Below are positions 1 to 11,884 of a stretch of DNA of 64,000 bases, piece by piece. The position numbers were made by a program, and so were the translations under genes. The stretch covers positions 248,001 through 312,000 of the forward strand of contig NZ_JASHKQ010000002.1 of NCBI RefSeq assembly GCF_030056795.1. The letters run 5' to 3'. The notes under the pieces are model-generated. The model searched no databases. It saw nothing but the letters and a program-made list of their open reading frames with translations, and had not been told where the DNA came from. How positions within the stretch are numbered: the first letter of the stretch is position 1; the number at the start of each line of letters is the position of its first letter. The DNA comes from Rhodococcus sp. IEGM 1381 (GTDB taxonomy: Bacteria; Actinomycetota; Actinomycetes; Mycobacteriales; Mycobacteriaceae).

Positions 1-76
1 ATGCGACTGTCGGCACCGCACCGGAGAGCAGAGGTAGATGAGCGAGGTCTGCAGCCCACCGATGCAGCAACTCGAA
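1..76. other. Left-edge noncoding tail downstream of gatA
   Basis: These 76 bases lie after the gatA stop on the minus strand. I see no complete gene, RNA or clear hairpin here. In related genomes the next gene is pfkA or gatB, but none of it is inside the window. Confidence 0.5.
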
Positions 77-1549
77 CTACCTCAGATCGCCGCGAGCGGC
101 CTCGTACGCGGCACCGACACGATAAAGACGCTCGTCCGCAAACGCCGGAGCCATGATCTGAAGTCCCACGGGCAGACCGTCTTCGGAGGCAAGACCTGAC
201 GGTACCGACATCGCGCAATGGCCCGCGAGGTTCGTCGGCAGCGTGCACAGGTCGTTGAGATACATCGCCATCGGATCGTCCACCTTCTCCCCCAACGGGA
301 ATGCCGTTGTCGGGGTCGTCGGCGACACCAGCACGTCGACCTTCTCGTAGGCGGCATCGAAGTCGCGTGCAATGAGCGTGCGCACCTTCAGAGCTGAACC
401 GTAGTAAGCGTCGTAGTACCCGGCCGAGAGCGCGTACGTCCCGATCATGATGCGGCGCTTGACTTCCGGCCCGAACCCTTCGGCACGCGTGATGGCCATG
501 ACCTGCTCGGCGCTGTGCTTGCCGTCGTCACCGGCCCGCAAGCCGTATCGCATACCGTCGAATCGAGCCAGGTTGGACGACACCTCGGACGGCAGAATCA
601 GGTAGTACGCGGCCAACGCGTGTACGAAATTGGGGCAGGAGACCTCGACGACCTCGGCACCGAGTTCGGTGAGTGTGGTCACCGCGGCATCGAAGGACGA
701 GATCACACCGGGCTGGTAACTGTCGGAATGCAATTCCTTGACAACCCCGACACGAACGCCGGACAGGTCGCCGCGAGCGCCCTCCCGTGCCGCTGCGACG
801 ACCGGCCGAACTGCCGTATCGACGGATGTGGAGTCCCGCGGATCGTATCCGGCGATCACCTCGTGCAGCAGCGCGGTATCGAGCACCGTGCGACCGCACG
901 GACCGCCCTGGTCGAGAGAGGATGCACAGGCGATCAAACCGTAGCGCGAGACACTGCCGTAGGTCGGCTTGGTTCCCACGGTGCCGGTCAGCGCGGCCGG
1001 CTGGCGAATCGATCCGCCGGTGTCGGTGCCGATGGCCAACGGTGCCTGGTACGAGGCGAGCGCCGCCGCGCTGCCGCCCCCCGAGCCGCCGGGGATCCGG
1101 GTCGTGTCCCACGGGTTCTTGGTCGGCCCGTACGCGGAGTTCTCGGTCGACGAGCCCATCGCGAACTCGTCCATGTTGGTCTTGCCCAGCACCGGGATAC
1201 CCGCTGCTCGTAGCTTCGAGGTCAGCGTCGCGTCGTACGGCGAAACCCAGCCGTCGAGAATCTTCGAGCCGGCTGTCGTCGGCATGTCGGTCGTGGTGAA
1301 CACGTCCTTGAGGGCCAGAGGGACCCCGGCCAGAGCGGACGCGGGCGCACGACCTACAGACAGTCCCGCATCGACGTCGGTCGCCGCGGAGAGCGCCTCG
1401 ACTGCTGCGACGTGCAGGAATGCGTGCAGGTCTCCATCGACCTCCGAGATCCGGTCGAGATGCGCCTGGGTCACCTCGACTGCGCTGATCTCGCGCGCGT
1501 GAATTCGGGTGGCGAGCTCGGATGCATCGAGCTTCGTCAGGTCGGTCAT
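77..1549 (-). CDS. gatA: Glutamyl-tRNA(Gln)/aspartyl-tRNA(Asn) amidotransferase subunit A
   Basis: This is the amidase subunit of GatCAB. It releases ammonia from glutamine so that misacylated Glu-tRNA(Gln) or Asp-tRNA(Asn) can be amidated in the cytoplasm. The 490-residue length is normal for GatA. The amidase-signature catalytic triad is visible: Lys81 (in LALKDVF), cis-Ser156 (in PGGSGGGS) and nucleophile Ser180 (in [11 protein letters not shown]). The start overlaps the gatC stop by 4 bp, so the two are probably translationally coupled. gatB is expected further left, outside the window. Identity is very secure. Confidence 0.97.
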   Translation of the reverse strand: MTDLTKLDASELATRIHAREISAVEVTQAHLDRISEVDGDLHAFLHVAAVEALSAATDVDAGLSVGRAPASALAGVPLALKDVFTTTDMPTTAGSKILDGWVSPYDATLTSKLRAAGIPVLGKTNMDEFAMGSSTENSAYGPTKNPWDTTRIPGGSGGGSAAALASYQAPLAIGTDTGGSIRQPAALTGTVGTKPTYGSVSRYGLIACASSLDQGGPCGRTVLDTALLHEVIAGYDPRDSTSVDTAVRPVVAAAREGARGDLSGVRVGVVKELHSDSYQPGVISSFDAAVTTLTELGAEVVEVSCPNFVHALAAYYLILPSEVSSNLARFDGMRYGLRAGDDGKHSAEQVMAITRAEGFGPEVKRRIMIGTYALSAGYYDAYYGSALKVRTLIARDFDAAYEKVDVLVSPTTPTTAFPLGEKVDDPMAMYLNDLCTLPTNLAGHCAMSVPSGLASEDGLPVGLQIMAPAFADERLYRVGAAYEAARGDLR

Positions 1550-1845
1550 TCGCTCTCCCCCAGGATCTGCGGCACCGCGAAACGGCCCTCTTCCGCGTTC
1601 GGTGCGCCGGCGAGCGACTGCTCCGGCGTCAGTCCGGGAACAGTCGTGTCGGGGCGCGTCACGTTGACGATCTCGCTGGGGTTGGCCGTCGGCGGAACAT
1701 CGTCCGTAGCCACCTCCGCCACGGCTTTGACGTGGTGAAGAATCGAATCCAGCTGACCGGCGAACTCGTCGAGTTCGGCGTCGCTGAGAGCCAAGCGCGA
1801 CAGCCGGGCGAGGTGAGCGACCTCGTCGCGGGAGATGTCAGGCAC
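1546..1845 (-). CDS. gatC: Glutamyl-tRNA(Gln)/aspartyl-tRNA(Asn) amidotransferase subunit C
   Basis: This is the small GatC subunit (99 residues) that stabilises the GatA-GatB contact. The family N-terminus ([19 protein letters not shown]) is directly visible, and the C-terminal part carries the usual RPD segment. I chose the GTG at 1845 over longer in-frame starts because AAAGGGG lies just upstream and the protein then begins exactly where family members do. It is the first gene of the gatC-gatA unit, and its end overlaps gatA by 4 bp. It is transcribed divergently from the ACT-domain gene. Confidence 0.93.
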   Translation of the reverse strand: MPDISRDEVAHLARLSRLALSDAELDEFAGQLDSILHHVKAVAEVATDDVPPTANPSEIVNVTRPDTTVPGLTPEQSLAGAPNAEEGRFAVPQILGESE

Positions 1846-2148
1846 CGCGTAGACCCCTTTCACACTGTAGGAGTGGAGCCGAACGAAACGACCCCGTGTT
1901 TGCAGGGCGAACCGAACGGGTCCGCGAATGCCGTCCAGCCTAGTGTGGAACGTCGCGCACGCTTCACGCACTCCTCGTGGGCACTCCGGGTGTCAGAATT
2001 GTCACTGCCCGCGTTGCGGGACGTGCCGAACAGGTCGAAGATGCAAGGATTGCTCGCGCCGGGGTGCAGATGTTCCCTTTCCGCCCGTCAGCAACGATTC
2101 GTTGCGCTGGGTGGCCGAAGTACGCCAGAAGTCGAAAGGGAGCGTGAC
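1846..2148. promoter_or_regulatory. Divergent intergenic region gatC / ACT-domain gene
   Basis: This 303-bp gap between divergent genes must hold both promoters. Two short palindromes stand out. CCCGC-gtt-GCGGG lies at 2008-2020. GCAACG-att-CGTTGC lies at 2091-2105, 44 bp before the ACT-gene ATG, where a regulator could act. No small gene or RNA was recognised. Assigning either palindrome as an operator is inference only. Confidence 0.35.
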
Positions 2149-2790
2149 ATGTCCTACTTGCTCCGCGTTCAACTGCCGGACCGGCCGGGCAGTCTCGGAT
2201 CGTTGGCCGTCGCGCTCGGTTCGGTCGGCGCAGACATCCTCTCCCTCGACGTCATCGAACGCGGTGACGGATACGCAGTCGACGATCTGGTGGTCGACGT
2301 CGCGCCCGGTTCGCTTCCCGACACGCTGATCACGGCCGCCGAGAACCTCGACGATGTTCGGGTCGATTCCATCCGGCCGTACACCGGAGTCCTCGACACC
2401 CACCGCGAATTGGAATTGATCGATCGCGTCGCCGCTGCGTCCGACGACCGACTGCAGGTACTGGTCGACGGTGCCCCTCGGGTTCTGCGAGTGGGGTGGA
2501 GCACCATTGTCGCCACCAACGCGCACGGCCCGTTCCGCCTGGTGGGTAGCTCCGGAGCACCCGAGACCCATGCCGCCGAGCTGCCCTGGTTCCCCCTTGC
2601 GGCTCCCGCTGCGCTGGACGCAGATGCAGAATGGGTTCCGCAGGTGTGGCGAGACATGGATACTCAGATCGCCGCCGCTCCGCTCGGAAACACCGGCACC
2701 GTCCTCATGCTGGGAAGGCCGGGTGGGCCGGAGTTTCGACCGTCGGAGGTTGCCCGGCTCGGTTACCTCGCCGGCATCGTGGCCACCGTA

Positions 2791-2799
<9 letters not shown>
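2149..2799 (+). CDS. ACT-domain amino-acid-binding protein
   Basis: A 216-residue protein whose N-terminus is an ACT domain (SYLLRVQLPDRPGSLGSLA, residues 2-20, with the typical ligand-site DRPG turn). The remaining roughly 130 residues match no enzyme I can name. ACT domains bind amino acids and usually regulate, so this is probably a sensory or regulatory protein. The equivalent in M. tuberculosis (Rv3013) also sits between ligA and gatC, so the position is conserved. The ATG at 2149 is preceded by AAAGGGAG at good spacing. Longer in-frame starts would run through the gatC promoter. Function is otherwise unknown. Confidence 0.85.
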
Positions 2800-5236
<2,437 letters not shown>

Positions 5237-5269
5237 ACCGGCGCACCGAGCTACGGGAAGATTGCGGAC

Positions 5270-6494
5270 TCAGATCTCGTCGATCACCAAACTGTTGCCG
5301 CCGGACTGCTTGGACCGGTACATCGCGGCGTCCGCCGTGCGTGCCGCTCTACCGACCACCGACGTTCCCACGTCCCACAGGGCCGAGTCCTCGCGCAGCA
5401 AACCCATTCCAACACTGACGGTGACGGGGATATCGTCCCGGCCGTCGCAGAGCACCCGGACGATGTCGAAGCCGAGATCGACCATTCCCCGCGCGTCGCC
5501 GACCACGGCTACGGCTACGGCTACGGCTACGGCTACGGCTACGAGGAATTCTTCGCCACCGGTTCGGGCGAGGACTCCACCCTGGTGCCGAACCAGGCGG
5601 CGCAGTCGGTCGGCGACTCGCACGATCACGTCGTCGCCGCGGCTGTGCCCGAATCGGTCGTTGACGGACTTGAACTTGTCGATGTCGACGACCATGAACG
5701 CCATCGACATGTCCCGAGAGTGGGCGTGCTGCCACAGGTCGAGCAGTTCGCTGTCGATGCCTCGCCGGTTGTACACCCCGGTCAGTGGATCGAGGACCGA
5801 ACGCTTGGCGTCGTTGGACAGCGTCGTCCACGCAACCTGAGCGAACACCGGCACTCCCACGGTCGCCAGCAACAACACCACCGTGGCGGTCGCGACAGCG
5901 GGCCCGTCGATGTAGTCGACGTCGTCGTTCATCACCGTCACGAATGCCGAAGCCGACGATGAACGTGGCGGTCCACACCAAGTGCGTCACCAGCAAGCGT
6001 GGGCTCAAGAAGTAGGTGCACAGTGCGCCCGTGATGGCGAACAGCACAGTTACGATGAGTGAGGCGATGGGGTCGTACAGAATCAACACCGAGGTCGTGA
6101 GGATGTCGCCGAAGGCGAGAAAGTCGACGAACCACTTCTTTCCCGGGATCGGCCCGAACACACACCGGGCGGCGACGGCAACCTGAATCGCGAGCACCAG
6201 CACAACCCAGACGATCGCAGTCGTTCCGCGAGGCCCCAGGTCACTGAAGAGCATCAGAATCGACGTCAGCGTATACATCAGAGTTGCCGTGCCGAAGACG
6301 GCGCGAATGATTCCGGTCAGCGGGCGGGTCGATCTGTGGTTCAGAATCCACCCGAAATCGTGCGGCGCTCGGTACCAGTCGGAGGTTGCGACAGCGAGTT
6401 TGGCCAACACAGCTCGACGGTGTCGGCCAGAACGTCGGAGGGAGGCAACCTCATCGAAGTCGCGACCGCCTGATGCCACGTTCCGAACTCCCAC
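5270..6494 (-). pseudogene. Frameshifted membrane-anchored GGDEF (diguanylate cyclase) gene
   Basis: Two reading frames together encode one recognisable protein. The 5' part (6494 to about 5943) gives several transmembrane helices, ending VWTATFIVGFGI. The 3' part (about 5941 to 5270) gives the last helix, then a GGDEF domain with the DPLTGVYNRRG entry, the VDIDKFKSVND metal and substrate motif, and active-site GGEEF. The frames fail to join at about 5940-5945, where one base appears to be in excess. No RxxD inhibitory site precedes GGEEF. The GTG at 5941 could start a short GGDEF-only protein, but the upstream frame then continues for about 200 meaningless residues, so a disruption is more likely. 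A run of Val-Ala repeats follows GGEEF. A sequencing error cannot be excluded. Confidence 0.75.
5505..5543. repeat. Hexanucleotide tandem repeat (ACGGCT)6.5 inside the GGDEF gene
   Basis: Six perfect copies of ACGGCT plus half a copy. On the minus strand each unit encodes Ala-Val, giving an alternating Val-Ala tract directly after the GGEEF active-site loop. Because the unit is 6 bp, changes in copy number keep the frame and add or remove two residues. GGDEF domains normally lack such a tract here, so it looks like an expansion by slipped-strand mispairing. Confidence 0.95.
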
Positions 6495-6610
6495 AGATTC
6501 GATAGACCCCCGACGGCCATGTGAATAGTGTCACACCTGTTCGACGTCCCAGTACTCGTGGGCGCGAGGCCGCGCAGTCGGAGCCGGTCACTCGATCCGA
6601 CTGTGCGACC

Positions 6611-7630
6611 TCACAACGAATCGGGCGAGTCGGCGAATGCAGTGACCACGTCGCGGGCGAGTCCTGTTGCGCGACGGGCCCACTCCGGCGTGCTGCCGGC
6701 CAGACCGCAACTGGGCGTCACCGAAATCTGTGAAGCGAGCACAGAACGATCGAACCCGAGGCGGTCGATCAAGATCACACCCGGCTCCGCGAGTTCCCGC
6801 CAACCCGTGGGCCGCTCGGGGGCGTGCGGTGGAATCAAGCCGAGCATCAGCGTCTTTCCAGTCTGCAGCAGCTCGCCGATTCCGTCGAAGTCGGTGCGGC
6901 GCAGCCCGGTCGCGTCCACGGCAACCGCGGCCGCCCCCGAGCGGCGAAGCAGATCGAAAGGGACATCCGAGTCGCAGCAATGCACCACGACCGGGAGCGC
7001 AATGGTCTCGATGAGCGAGTCGAGCAGTTCGAGTGCGTCCGGTTCGGGAACCGGACGCACGGTATCGAGCCCGGTGATCCCCGACAGGCTCCCGGCCAGA
7101 ACGGCTGCGAGACTGGGCTCGTCGAGCTGAACCACGACGTCGACGCCGAGCCGACGCGCCACTTCCGCGCAGTGCTGGCGAAGCCCCTCACCGAGGGCTT
7201 CGGTGAAATGCCGGACGGCACCGCGGTCGGTCAATGCCCGATGCCCGTGCCGAAGTTCGACCTGAGCTGCCATCGTGAACGGTCCAGCGGCCTGAACCTT
7301 GATGGTGCGGCCGCTGCCGCGAAGCCCCGAGACCTCCCACAACTCCTCGAGCACATCGAGGTCCTCGGCGAGAAAATCGCTGGCCCGACGACCGGCAAGC
7401 ATCGGACGGGGCACGACACGGTATCCGGACGTGCGCACGTCGAGTTCGACGTCGACCATGATGGCTCCGGTTCGCCCGATCGTGTCCGCACCCAGTCCGC
7501 GTGCCGGGAGCTCGACGATGTGCGGTAGCTCGTCGAACTCGCCGAGGACGATTGCGGCAGCCTCACGGATGTCGGTGCCCGGCCAGGAACCGATACCGGT
7601 TGCAAGTCCTGCGAAATCGCTCGGGGTCAC
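6611..7630 (-). CDS. MetE-like single-domain (cobalamin-independent methionine synthase family) protein
   Basis: A 339-residue protein related only to the C-terminal catalytic barrel of MetE. It begins with the family [10 protein letters not shown] motif and retains candidate zinc ligands: HCC in PVVVHCCDS and a late Cys in TPSCGLAG. It lacks the N-terminal half of true MetE (about 750 residues), so it may be a methyltransferase with another methyl donor or a different acceptor. The M. tuberculosis counterpart is Rv3015c, in the same neighbourhood. Its start overlaps the mnmA stop by 4 bp, so it is the third gene of an iscS-mnmA-metE-like unit. Substrate is unknown. Confidence 0.8.
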   Translation of the reverse strand: MTPSDFAGLATGIGSWPGTDIREAAAIVLGEFDELPHIVELPARGLGADTIGRTGAIMVDVELDVRTSGYRVVPRPMLAGRRASDFLAEDLDVLEELWEVSGLRGSGRTIKVQAAGPFTMAAQVELRHGHRALTDRGAVRHFTEALGEGLRQHCAEVARRLGVDVVVQLDEPSLAAVLAGSLSGITGLDTVRPVPEPDALELLDSLIETIALPVVVHCCDSDVPFDLLRRSGAAAVAVDATGLRRTDFDGIGELLQTGKTLMLGLIPPHAPERPTGWRELAEPGVILIDRLGFDRSVLASQISVTPSCGLAGSTPEWARRATGLARDVVTAFADSPDSL

Positions 7631-8715
7631 TCGCGCTCGGATCGAGTGCCCGAGATGGTCGAGCTACCGATGACGATGTCTCCGTGAATGTCCTTGCGGT
7701 ACAACACCGCTGCCTGCCCCTTGGCAACTCCGGTGAGTGGAGCGCGCAACTGGATCTCCACGCCGTCGCCCACTGCCTCGGCGACGGCGTCGGTCAGCCC
7801 GCCGTGCGCGCGAACCTGGACTATGCACTCGATAGGACCGGTCGGGGCAACGCCTTCGGTCCACACCGCACGGTCTCCGCTGATGGCCCAGACATCGAGC
7901 TTGTGAGCGGAACCGACCATGACGGTACCGCTGTCGGGCTCGATCGACGTGACATAGCGCGGACGGCCGTCGGCGGCCGGACCTTCGACTCCGAGTCCCT
8001 TGCGTTGTCCGATGGTGAAACCGTGCACACCGTCGTGGTCGGCCAGTTCGACTCCGGTGTCGGAGTCGACAACCTTGCCCGGTCGCACTCCGATGTGTGC
8101 TCCGAGGAAGGCGCGCGTGTCCCCCGAAGGGATGAAACAGATGTCGTGACTGTCCGGCTTGTCCGCAACGGCCAGCCCGCGCTCGGCTGCCTCTTCGCGA
8201 ATCTCGGACTTCGGAGTGTCGCCGATGGGGAACATCGCACGCGAGAGTTGGCCCTGGTTGAGCACGGCCAAGACGTAGGACTGGTCCTTGTCCGCGTCCA
8301 CGGCCCGGCGTAGCACTCCGTCGTGCAGCTGGGCGTAGTGTCCGGTGGCCACGGCGTCGAAGCCGAGTGCAAGAGCGCGGTCCGACAACGCGGAGAACTT
8401 GATCTTCTCGTTGCACCGCAGGCAGGGGTTGGGAGTTTCGCCCGCTGCGTACGACGCCACGAAGTCGTCGATGACGTCCTCTTTGAACCGATCAGCGAAA
8501 TCCCAGACGTAGAAGGGTATTCCGAGCACGTCGGCGGCCCGGCGAGCGTCACCGGCGTCCTCTTTCGAGCAGCAGCCGCGCGAACCCGTGCGGAGCGCAC
8601 CGGGAGCACTCGACAGTGCCAGGTGAACGCCGACGACATCGTGGCCTTCGTCCACGGCACGAGCCGCGGCCACCGCCGAGTCGACTCCCCCGCTCATAGC
8701 AGCCAGAACACGCAT
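7627..8715 (-). CDS. mnmA: tRNA-specific 2-thiouridylase
   Basis: MnmA installs the 2-thio group on wobble uridine 34 of tRNAs for Lys, Glu and Gln, using sulfur from a cysteine desulfurase and ATP. Visible features are the PP-loop SGGVDS at residues 8-13, the catalytic Cys in NPCLRCN, and the second catalytic Cys in [11 protein letters not shown]. The 362-residue length is normal. I chose the ATG at 8715 because it shares its A with the stop of the upstream desulfurase gene (TGATG). A longer in-frame extension would be Arg/Cys-rich read-through of that gene. Confidence 0.96.
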   Translation of the reverse strand: MRVLAAMSGGVDSAVAAARAVDEGHDVVGVHLALSSAPGALRTGSRGCCSKEDAGDARRAADVLGIPFYVWDFADRFKEDVIDDFVASYAAGETPNPCLRCNEKIKFSALSDRALALGFDAVATGHYAQLHDGVLRRAVDADKDQSYVLAVLNQGQLSRAMFPIGDTPKSEIREEAAERGLAVADKPDSHDICFIPSGDTRAFLGAHIGVRPGKVVDSDTGVELADHDGVHGFTIGQRKGLGVEGPAADGRPRYVTSIEPDSGTVMVGSAHKLDVWAISGDRAVWTEGVAPTGPIECIVQVRAHGGLTDAVAEAVGDGVEIQLRAPLTGVAKGQAAVLYRKDIHGDIVIGSSTISGTRSERE

Positions 8716-9953
8716 CAGCGATTTCCTCCTCGAGCTCCGACGCCGGCCAGTCCGGCGGCACGAGCACGTTCGACGACCTGCGGCAGCGCCGCAAGCACAG
8801 TGGTGATGTCTGCATCGGACGATCCGGCCCCCAGGGAGAACCGCAACGATCCACGGGCGACGCCAGGATCGAGGCCGAGCGCGATCAGTACATGACTGGC
8901 ACTGGCCACGCCCGCAGTACACGCGGAGCCCGTCGAGCATTCTATGCCCGCGGCGTCGAGCAGCATCAACAGCGAATCGCCCTCACAGCCGGGGAACGTG
9001 AAATGGACGTTTCCCGCCAACCGGTCGTCGCCCTCGGGACCATTGAGGATGACGTCGGGAACAGTGTCTCGAATTCCTGCGATCAACCGATCGCGCAATG
9101 CACTCAGTTCGGCACGATGCCGTGACGCATTCTGGGTGGTCGACCGTAGCGCAGCTGCCATAGCGACGACACCTGCGGTGTCCGGAGTGCCCGAACGCAC
9201 GTCTCGCTCGTGGCCACCGCCGTGGAACAACGGAACACACGGAACCTGACGACCCAGCAGCAGTGCGCCGACGCCCTGGGGTCCACCGAACTTGTGCGCA
9301 GCGATGCTCAGCGCAGACAGACCACTGTCCGCGAAACTCACGGGCAGATGCGGGACAGCTTGGATCGCGTCACTGTGCATCGGGACGCCGTATTCGGCGG
9401 CGACGGCTGCCAGCTCGACGATCGGCATGACGGTACCGATCTCGTTGTTCGCCCACATCACGGTGACGAGGGCGGTCTCGTCTGCGTGCAGGGCCAGTTC
9501 GGCCCTCAGTACCTCAGGAGTCACCCGGCCGTCGGTGTCGACCGGGAGCCAGGTGACAACAGCACCGTCGTGGGCAACCAGCCATTCCACGGCGTCGAGT
9601 ACGGCATGGTGTTCGACCGAGCTCGCGATGATTCTGGTCAGCGTGGGGTCGGAGTCACGGCGCGCGGCAAAAATGCCCTTCACGGCGAGGTTGTCGCTTT
9701 CGGTGCCACCGGAGGTGAAGATCACCTCGGACGGGCGTGCGCCGAGGTCTGCGGCTATCGACTCGCGAGATTCCTCCACTCGACGCCGGGCGGACCGACC
9801 GGAGGTGTGCAGCGAGGACGCGTTTCCGACGGTGGTGAACACAGAGTTCATCGCCTCGATGGCGCTCGGCAACATCGGGGTCGTTGCTGCGTGATCGAGG
9901 TACACCGGTGGCCGAGACGGGACGGTAGCAGTCGTACTGCGCACGGAAGGCAT
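8715..9953 (-). CDS. iscS: Cysteine desulfurase (IscS/NifS class)
   Basis: A PLP enzyme that removes sulfur from cysteine and passes it on as a persulfide, here most likely to MnmA encoded next. The 412 residues contain the N-terminal [10 protein letters not shown] motif, the PLP lysine Lys221 in SIAAHKFGG, and the mobile-loop active Cys345 in TGSACTAG, typical of group I desulfurases. It is the first gene of the unit with mnmA (1-bp overlap). No IscU or other Fe-S scaffold is nearby, so the tRNA-thiolation role is the likeliest. The exact start is slightly uncertain because the first 15 residues are not conserved. Confidence 0.94.
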   Translation of the reverse strand: MPSVRSTTATVPSRPPVYLDHAATTPMLPSAIEAMNSVFTTVGNASSLHTSGRSARRRVEESRESIAADLGARPSEVIFTSGGTESDNLAVKGIFAARRDSDPTLTRIIASSVEHHAVLDAVEWLVAHDGAVVTWLPVDTDGRVTPEVLRAELALHADETALVTVMWANNEIGTVMPIVELAAVAAEYGVPMHSDAIQAVPHLPVSFADSGLSALSIAAHKFGGPQGVGALLLGRQVPCVPLFHGGGHERDVRSGTPDTAGVVAMAAALRSTTQNASRHRAELSALRDRLIAGIRDTVPDVILNGPEGDDRLAGNVHFTFPGCEGDSLLMLLDAAGIECSTGSACTAGVASASHVLIALGLDPGVARGSLRFSLGAGSSDADITTVLAALPQVVERARAAGLAGVGARGGNR

Positions 9954-9980
9954 AACAGGCTAGACGATACCCGCTGCCCG

Positions 9981-10017
9981 GAGCGCGGACCTACCTGCGC
10001 GAGGTGGGTCCGCGCTC
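9981..10017 (-). terminator. Hairpin terminator after the acyltransferase operon
   Basis: A 16-bp stem (arms 9981-9996 and 10002-10017, one G-U pair) with a 5-base loop. It starts 8 bp beyond the plsC-like stop on the minus strand and separates that operon from iscS-mnmA. There is no T-tract. Confidence 0.7.
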
Positions 10018-10024
10018 ACATCGG

Positions 10025-10921
10025 TCAGGCTGCCGCAACCGTCGGGGCACTCGGGCGGCGCTCGGCTTCGGCCACGACCTCGTGCACTGTGGGGTCGTAC
10101 ACGTCGTCGCGACGGATCGCCACCTCACAGCGGCGAGCAAGGTCACGCCGATCGCTGCCGGGTGCCTCCGGTGCCGTGAACTCCACTTCCGCGCGCAGTC
10201 CTCGAAGTCGGAAGATCCGGCCGATGGACGCGCCGATTGTTTCGTCTCCGACGAAGCAGGTCGACGTGGTCTGCTCTCCGGTTCGGTCGAGGTACCGCAG
10301 CCGGATCGGCTGCACCCAGGTCTCGGAATCGATGGCCGCCTGCAACAACGCCGGGCGCAGCGAGCCGTAGGCGCGCCCACACCAGGTGGTGGCCTCGGGG
10401 AATACGACGACGGATCCACCTGCTCGGACTCGTTCGGCCACCTGCTCGACGACACCGGGCAGCTGATGCAGGCGGGCTCGATCGATGGGGACCACCTTCA
10501 TGGCCCGCGCCAGCCGTCCGAGCACCGGCCAGTCGACCAAGTCCGCGCGTGCGACGAAGGTCGAGGGCCGGACAGCGGTTAGCACGACGACATCGGTCCA
10601 GGAGATGTGCCCGGCGACATGCAGAGCTCCCCCGGATGTTCGAGATCGTTCCCGTTCCGAGCGGGCATCGAGGACTGTGAGGTCGATGCCGATGGCCAGC
10701 AACAGCATCCGAGCGCCGAGACGTGTCAGCGAACGACGAACCCGAGGAAAGGGCACGCCGAGTACGACCAACACCGGCAGCAATCCGAACGCAGTCAGCG
10801 CCAGTACGATGCGCAGGACGAGAACGATCCGTCTCACCGTCGGCGGGTTCTTCGGTAGACAACCGTCGCTGCACGGCGAAGACGGCATCCACGCATGAGC
10901 ATGCACGATCGGCTGCGTCAC
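10025..10921 (-). CDS. PlsC-family 1-acyl-glycerol-3-phosphate O-acyltransferase (possible OlsA-like)
   Basis: A 298-residue membrane-associated acyltransferase. It has hydrophobic segments at about 30-60 and a catalytic HX4D motif in GHISWTD. Its FPEATTW segment replaces the more usual FPEGT. The family transfers fatty acyl groups to lysophosphatidate or other lyso-lipids. It overlaps the upstream GNAT-type acyltransferase gene by 4 bp. In proteobacteria, OlsB (N-acyltransferase) and OlsA (PlsC family) together make ornithine lipids, so this pair could act the same way. M. tuberculosis keeps the same pair (Rv3026c/Rv3027c). The lipid product is inference. Confidence 0.85.
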   Translation of the reverse strand: MTQPIVHAHAWMPSSPCSDGCLPKNPPTVRRIVLVLRIVLALTAFGLLPVLVVLGVPFPRVRRSLTRLGARMLLLAIGIDLTVLDARSERERSRTSGGALHVAGHISWTDVVVLTAVRPSTFVARADLVDWPVLGRLARAMKVVPIDRARLHQLPGVVEQVAERVRAGGSVVVFPEATTWCGRAYGSLRPALLQAAIDSETWVQPIRLRYLDRTGEQTTSTCFVGDETIGASIGRIFRLRGLRAEVEFTAPEAPGSDRRDLARRCEVAIRRDDVYDPTVHEVVAEAERRPSAPTVAAA

Positions 10922-11736
10922 CGGGTACCCGACTCGAATGTCGTTGCAGCCGAACGTAACCGATCGAGATAGCGGGTGTTGGCCTCGTGCAGCCCGAGCA
11001 ACGCTACGAAATCCGCCACACCGAAGTCGGGGTCGTGTGCAGGCTCACCGCAGATGGAGGCCCCGAGTCGGAGGTATCCGTTCATCAACGGCGGCATGGA
11101 CGTTCGCTTCGCGGGTGCGATGTCGGCCAGGTCGACTCCGTCGACGACGACCGGAGCGTAGGGCCGGACCCGTCGATCCGGCGTCGTTGCATGCTTGTCC
11201 AACAAGCGGTCTCTAACGCTTCGGACATTGGCTCCGAGAGGTTCACCCGATGCCGATTGCATGGGAACCGACACGCAGCCCATCACCCACTCGTACCCCG
11301 TCACGTCGAGGTAGTGCAGTATTCCCGCCCACATCAGGCCGAGGACCGATCCGGATCGATGGTCGGGATGTACTGCGGCTCTGCCCATTTCGACGATGTT
11401 CATGCCGACGGGATCGAGCGCGGAGATATCGAATTCGGTTGCCGTGTAGTAGCCGCCTGCCGCCACCGCGGCCGGTGGCGGCAACATGCGGTAGCAGCCG
11501 ACGAACGCGTCGGTCCACTGGTCACGGACGAGAAGGTGATCACAGAATTCGTCGAACCGATCGGCGTCGAGGCCGTCGGGGTCGGTGGGAACAGCAAATC
11601 CCGGCTCGGACGCGAACACCTCGTAGCGCAAACGCTGCGCCGCGAGTCGGTGCTCCGGGTCGGTGGACAACACGAGTGAGTAGCGGTCGGTGGCCGGGAC
11701 GATCGATGCAGTCGAGCTCATGACGGAAGTGGTCAT
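10918..11736 (-). CDS. GNAT-fold, OlsB/hemolysin-like acyltransferase
   Basis: A 272-residue protein with the autoinducer-synthase/OlsB-type core: LRYEVFASEPGF near the N-terminus, a DEFCDHLLVRD segment, VGCYRMLPP, and EMGRAAVHPDHRSG as the acyl-donor site. This family includes ornithine-acyl-ACP N-acyltransferases. It is the first gene of a two-gene unit with the PlsC-like gene (4-bp overlap), which strengthens the idea of sequential N- then O-acylation of one lipid. The acyl acceptor cannot be read from the sequence. Confidence 0.75.
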   Translation of the reverse strand: MTTSVMSSTASIVPATDRYSLVLSTDPEHRLAAQRLRYEVFASEPGFAVPTDPDGLDADRFDEFCDHLLVRDQWTDAFVGCYRMLPPPAAVAAGGYYTATEFDISALDPVGMNIVEMGRAAVHPDHRSGSVLGLMWAGILHYLDVTGYEWVMGCVSVPMQSASGEPLGANVRSVRDRLLDKHATTPDRRVRPYAPVVVDGVDLADIAPAKRTSMPPLMNGYLRLGASICGEPAHDPDFGVADFVALLGLHEANTRYLDRLRSAATTFESGTR

Positions 11737-11828
11737 GAGGTGTGTCTAACGAGCCAGGAAGACTACCGGGCGTCGACGGGGGAACGTGTCGGAAGAGTTT
11801 GCATGAACAAGGTTGCCCCGCCTCACGG

Positions 11829-11866
11829 GAGAAGGCCCCCACCGTCGACGCGGTGAGGGCCTTCTC
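11829..11866 (-). terminator. Strong hairpin terminator downstream of etfA
   Basis: Arms GAGAAGGCCC and GGGCCTTCTC (11829-11838, 11857-11866) continue inwards as CACCG/CGGTG after one mismatch, around a 6-base loop. It begins 18 bp past the etfA stop in the direction of etfBA transcription and ends that operon. Confidence 0.8.
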
Positions 11867-11884
11867 GCAGAACAGCGACTGTGG

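Noticed and set aside
8716-8940. 75-residue N-terminal extension of mnmA
   Set aside because: Cys/Arg-rich sequence read in another frame of iscS. The MnmA family begins at the ATG at 8715.
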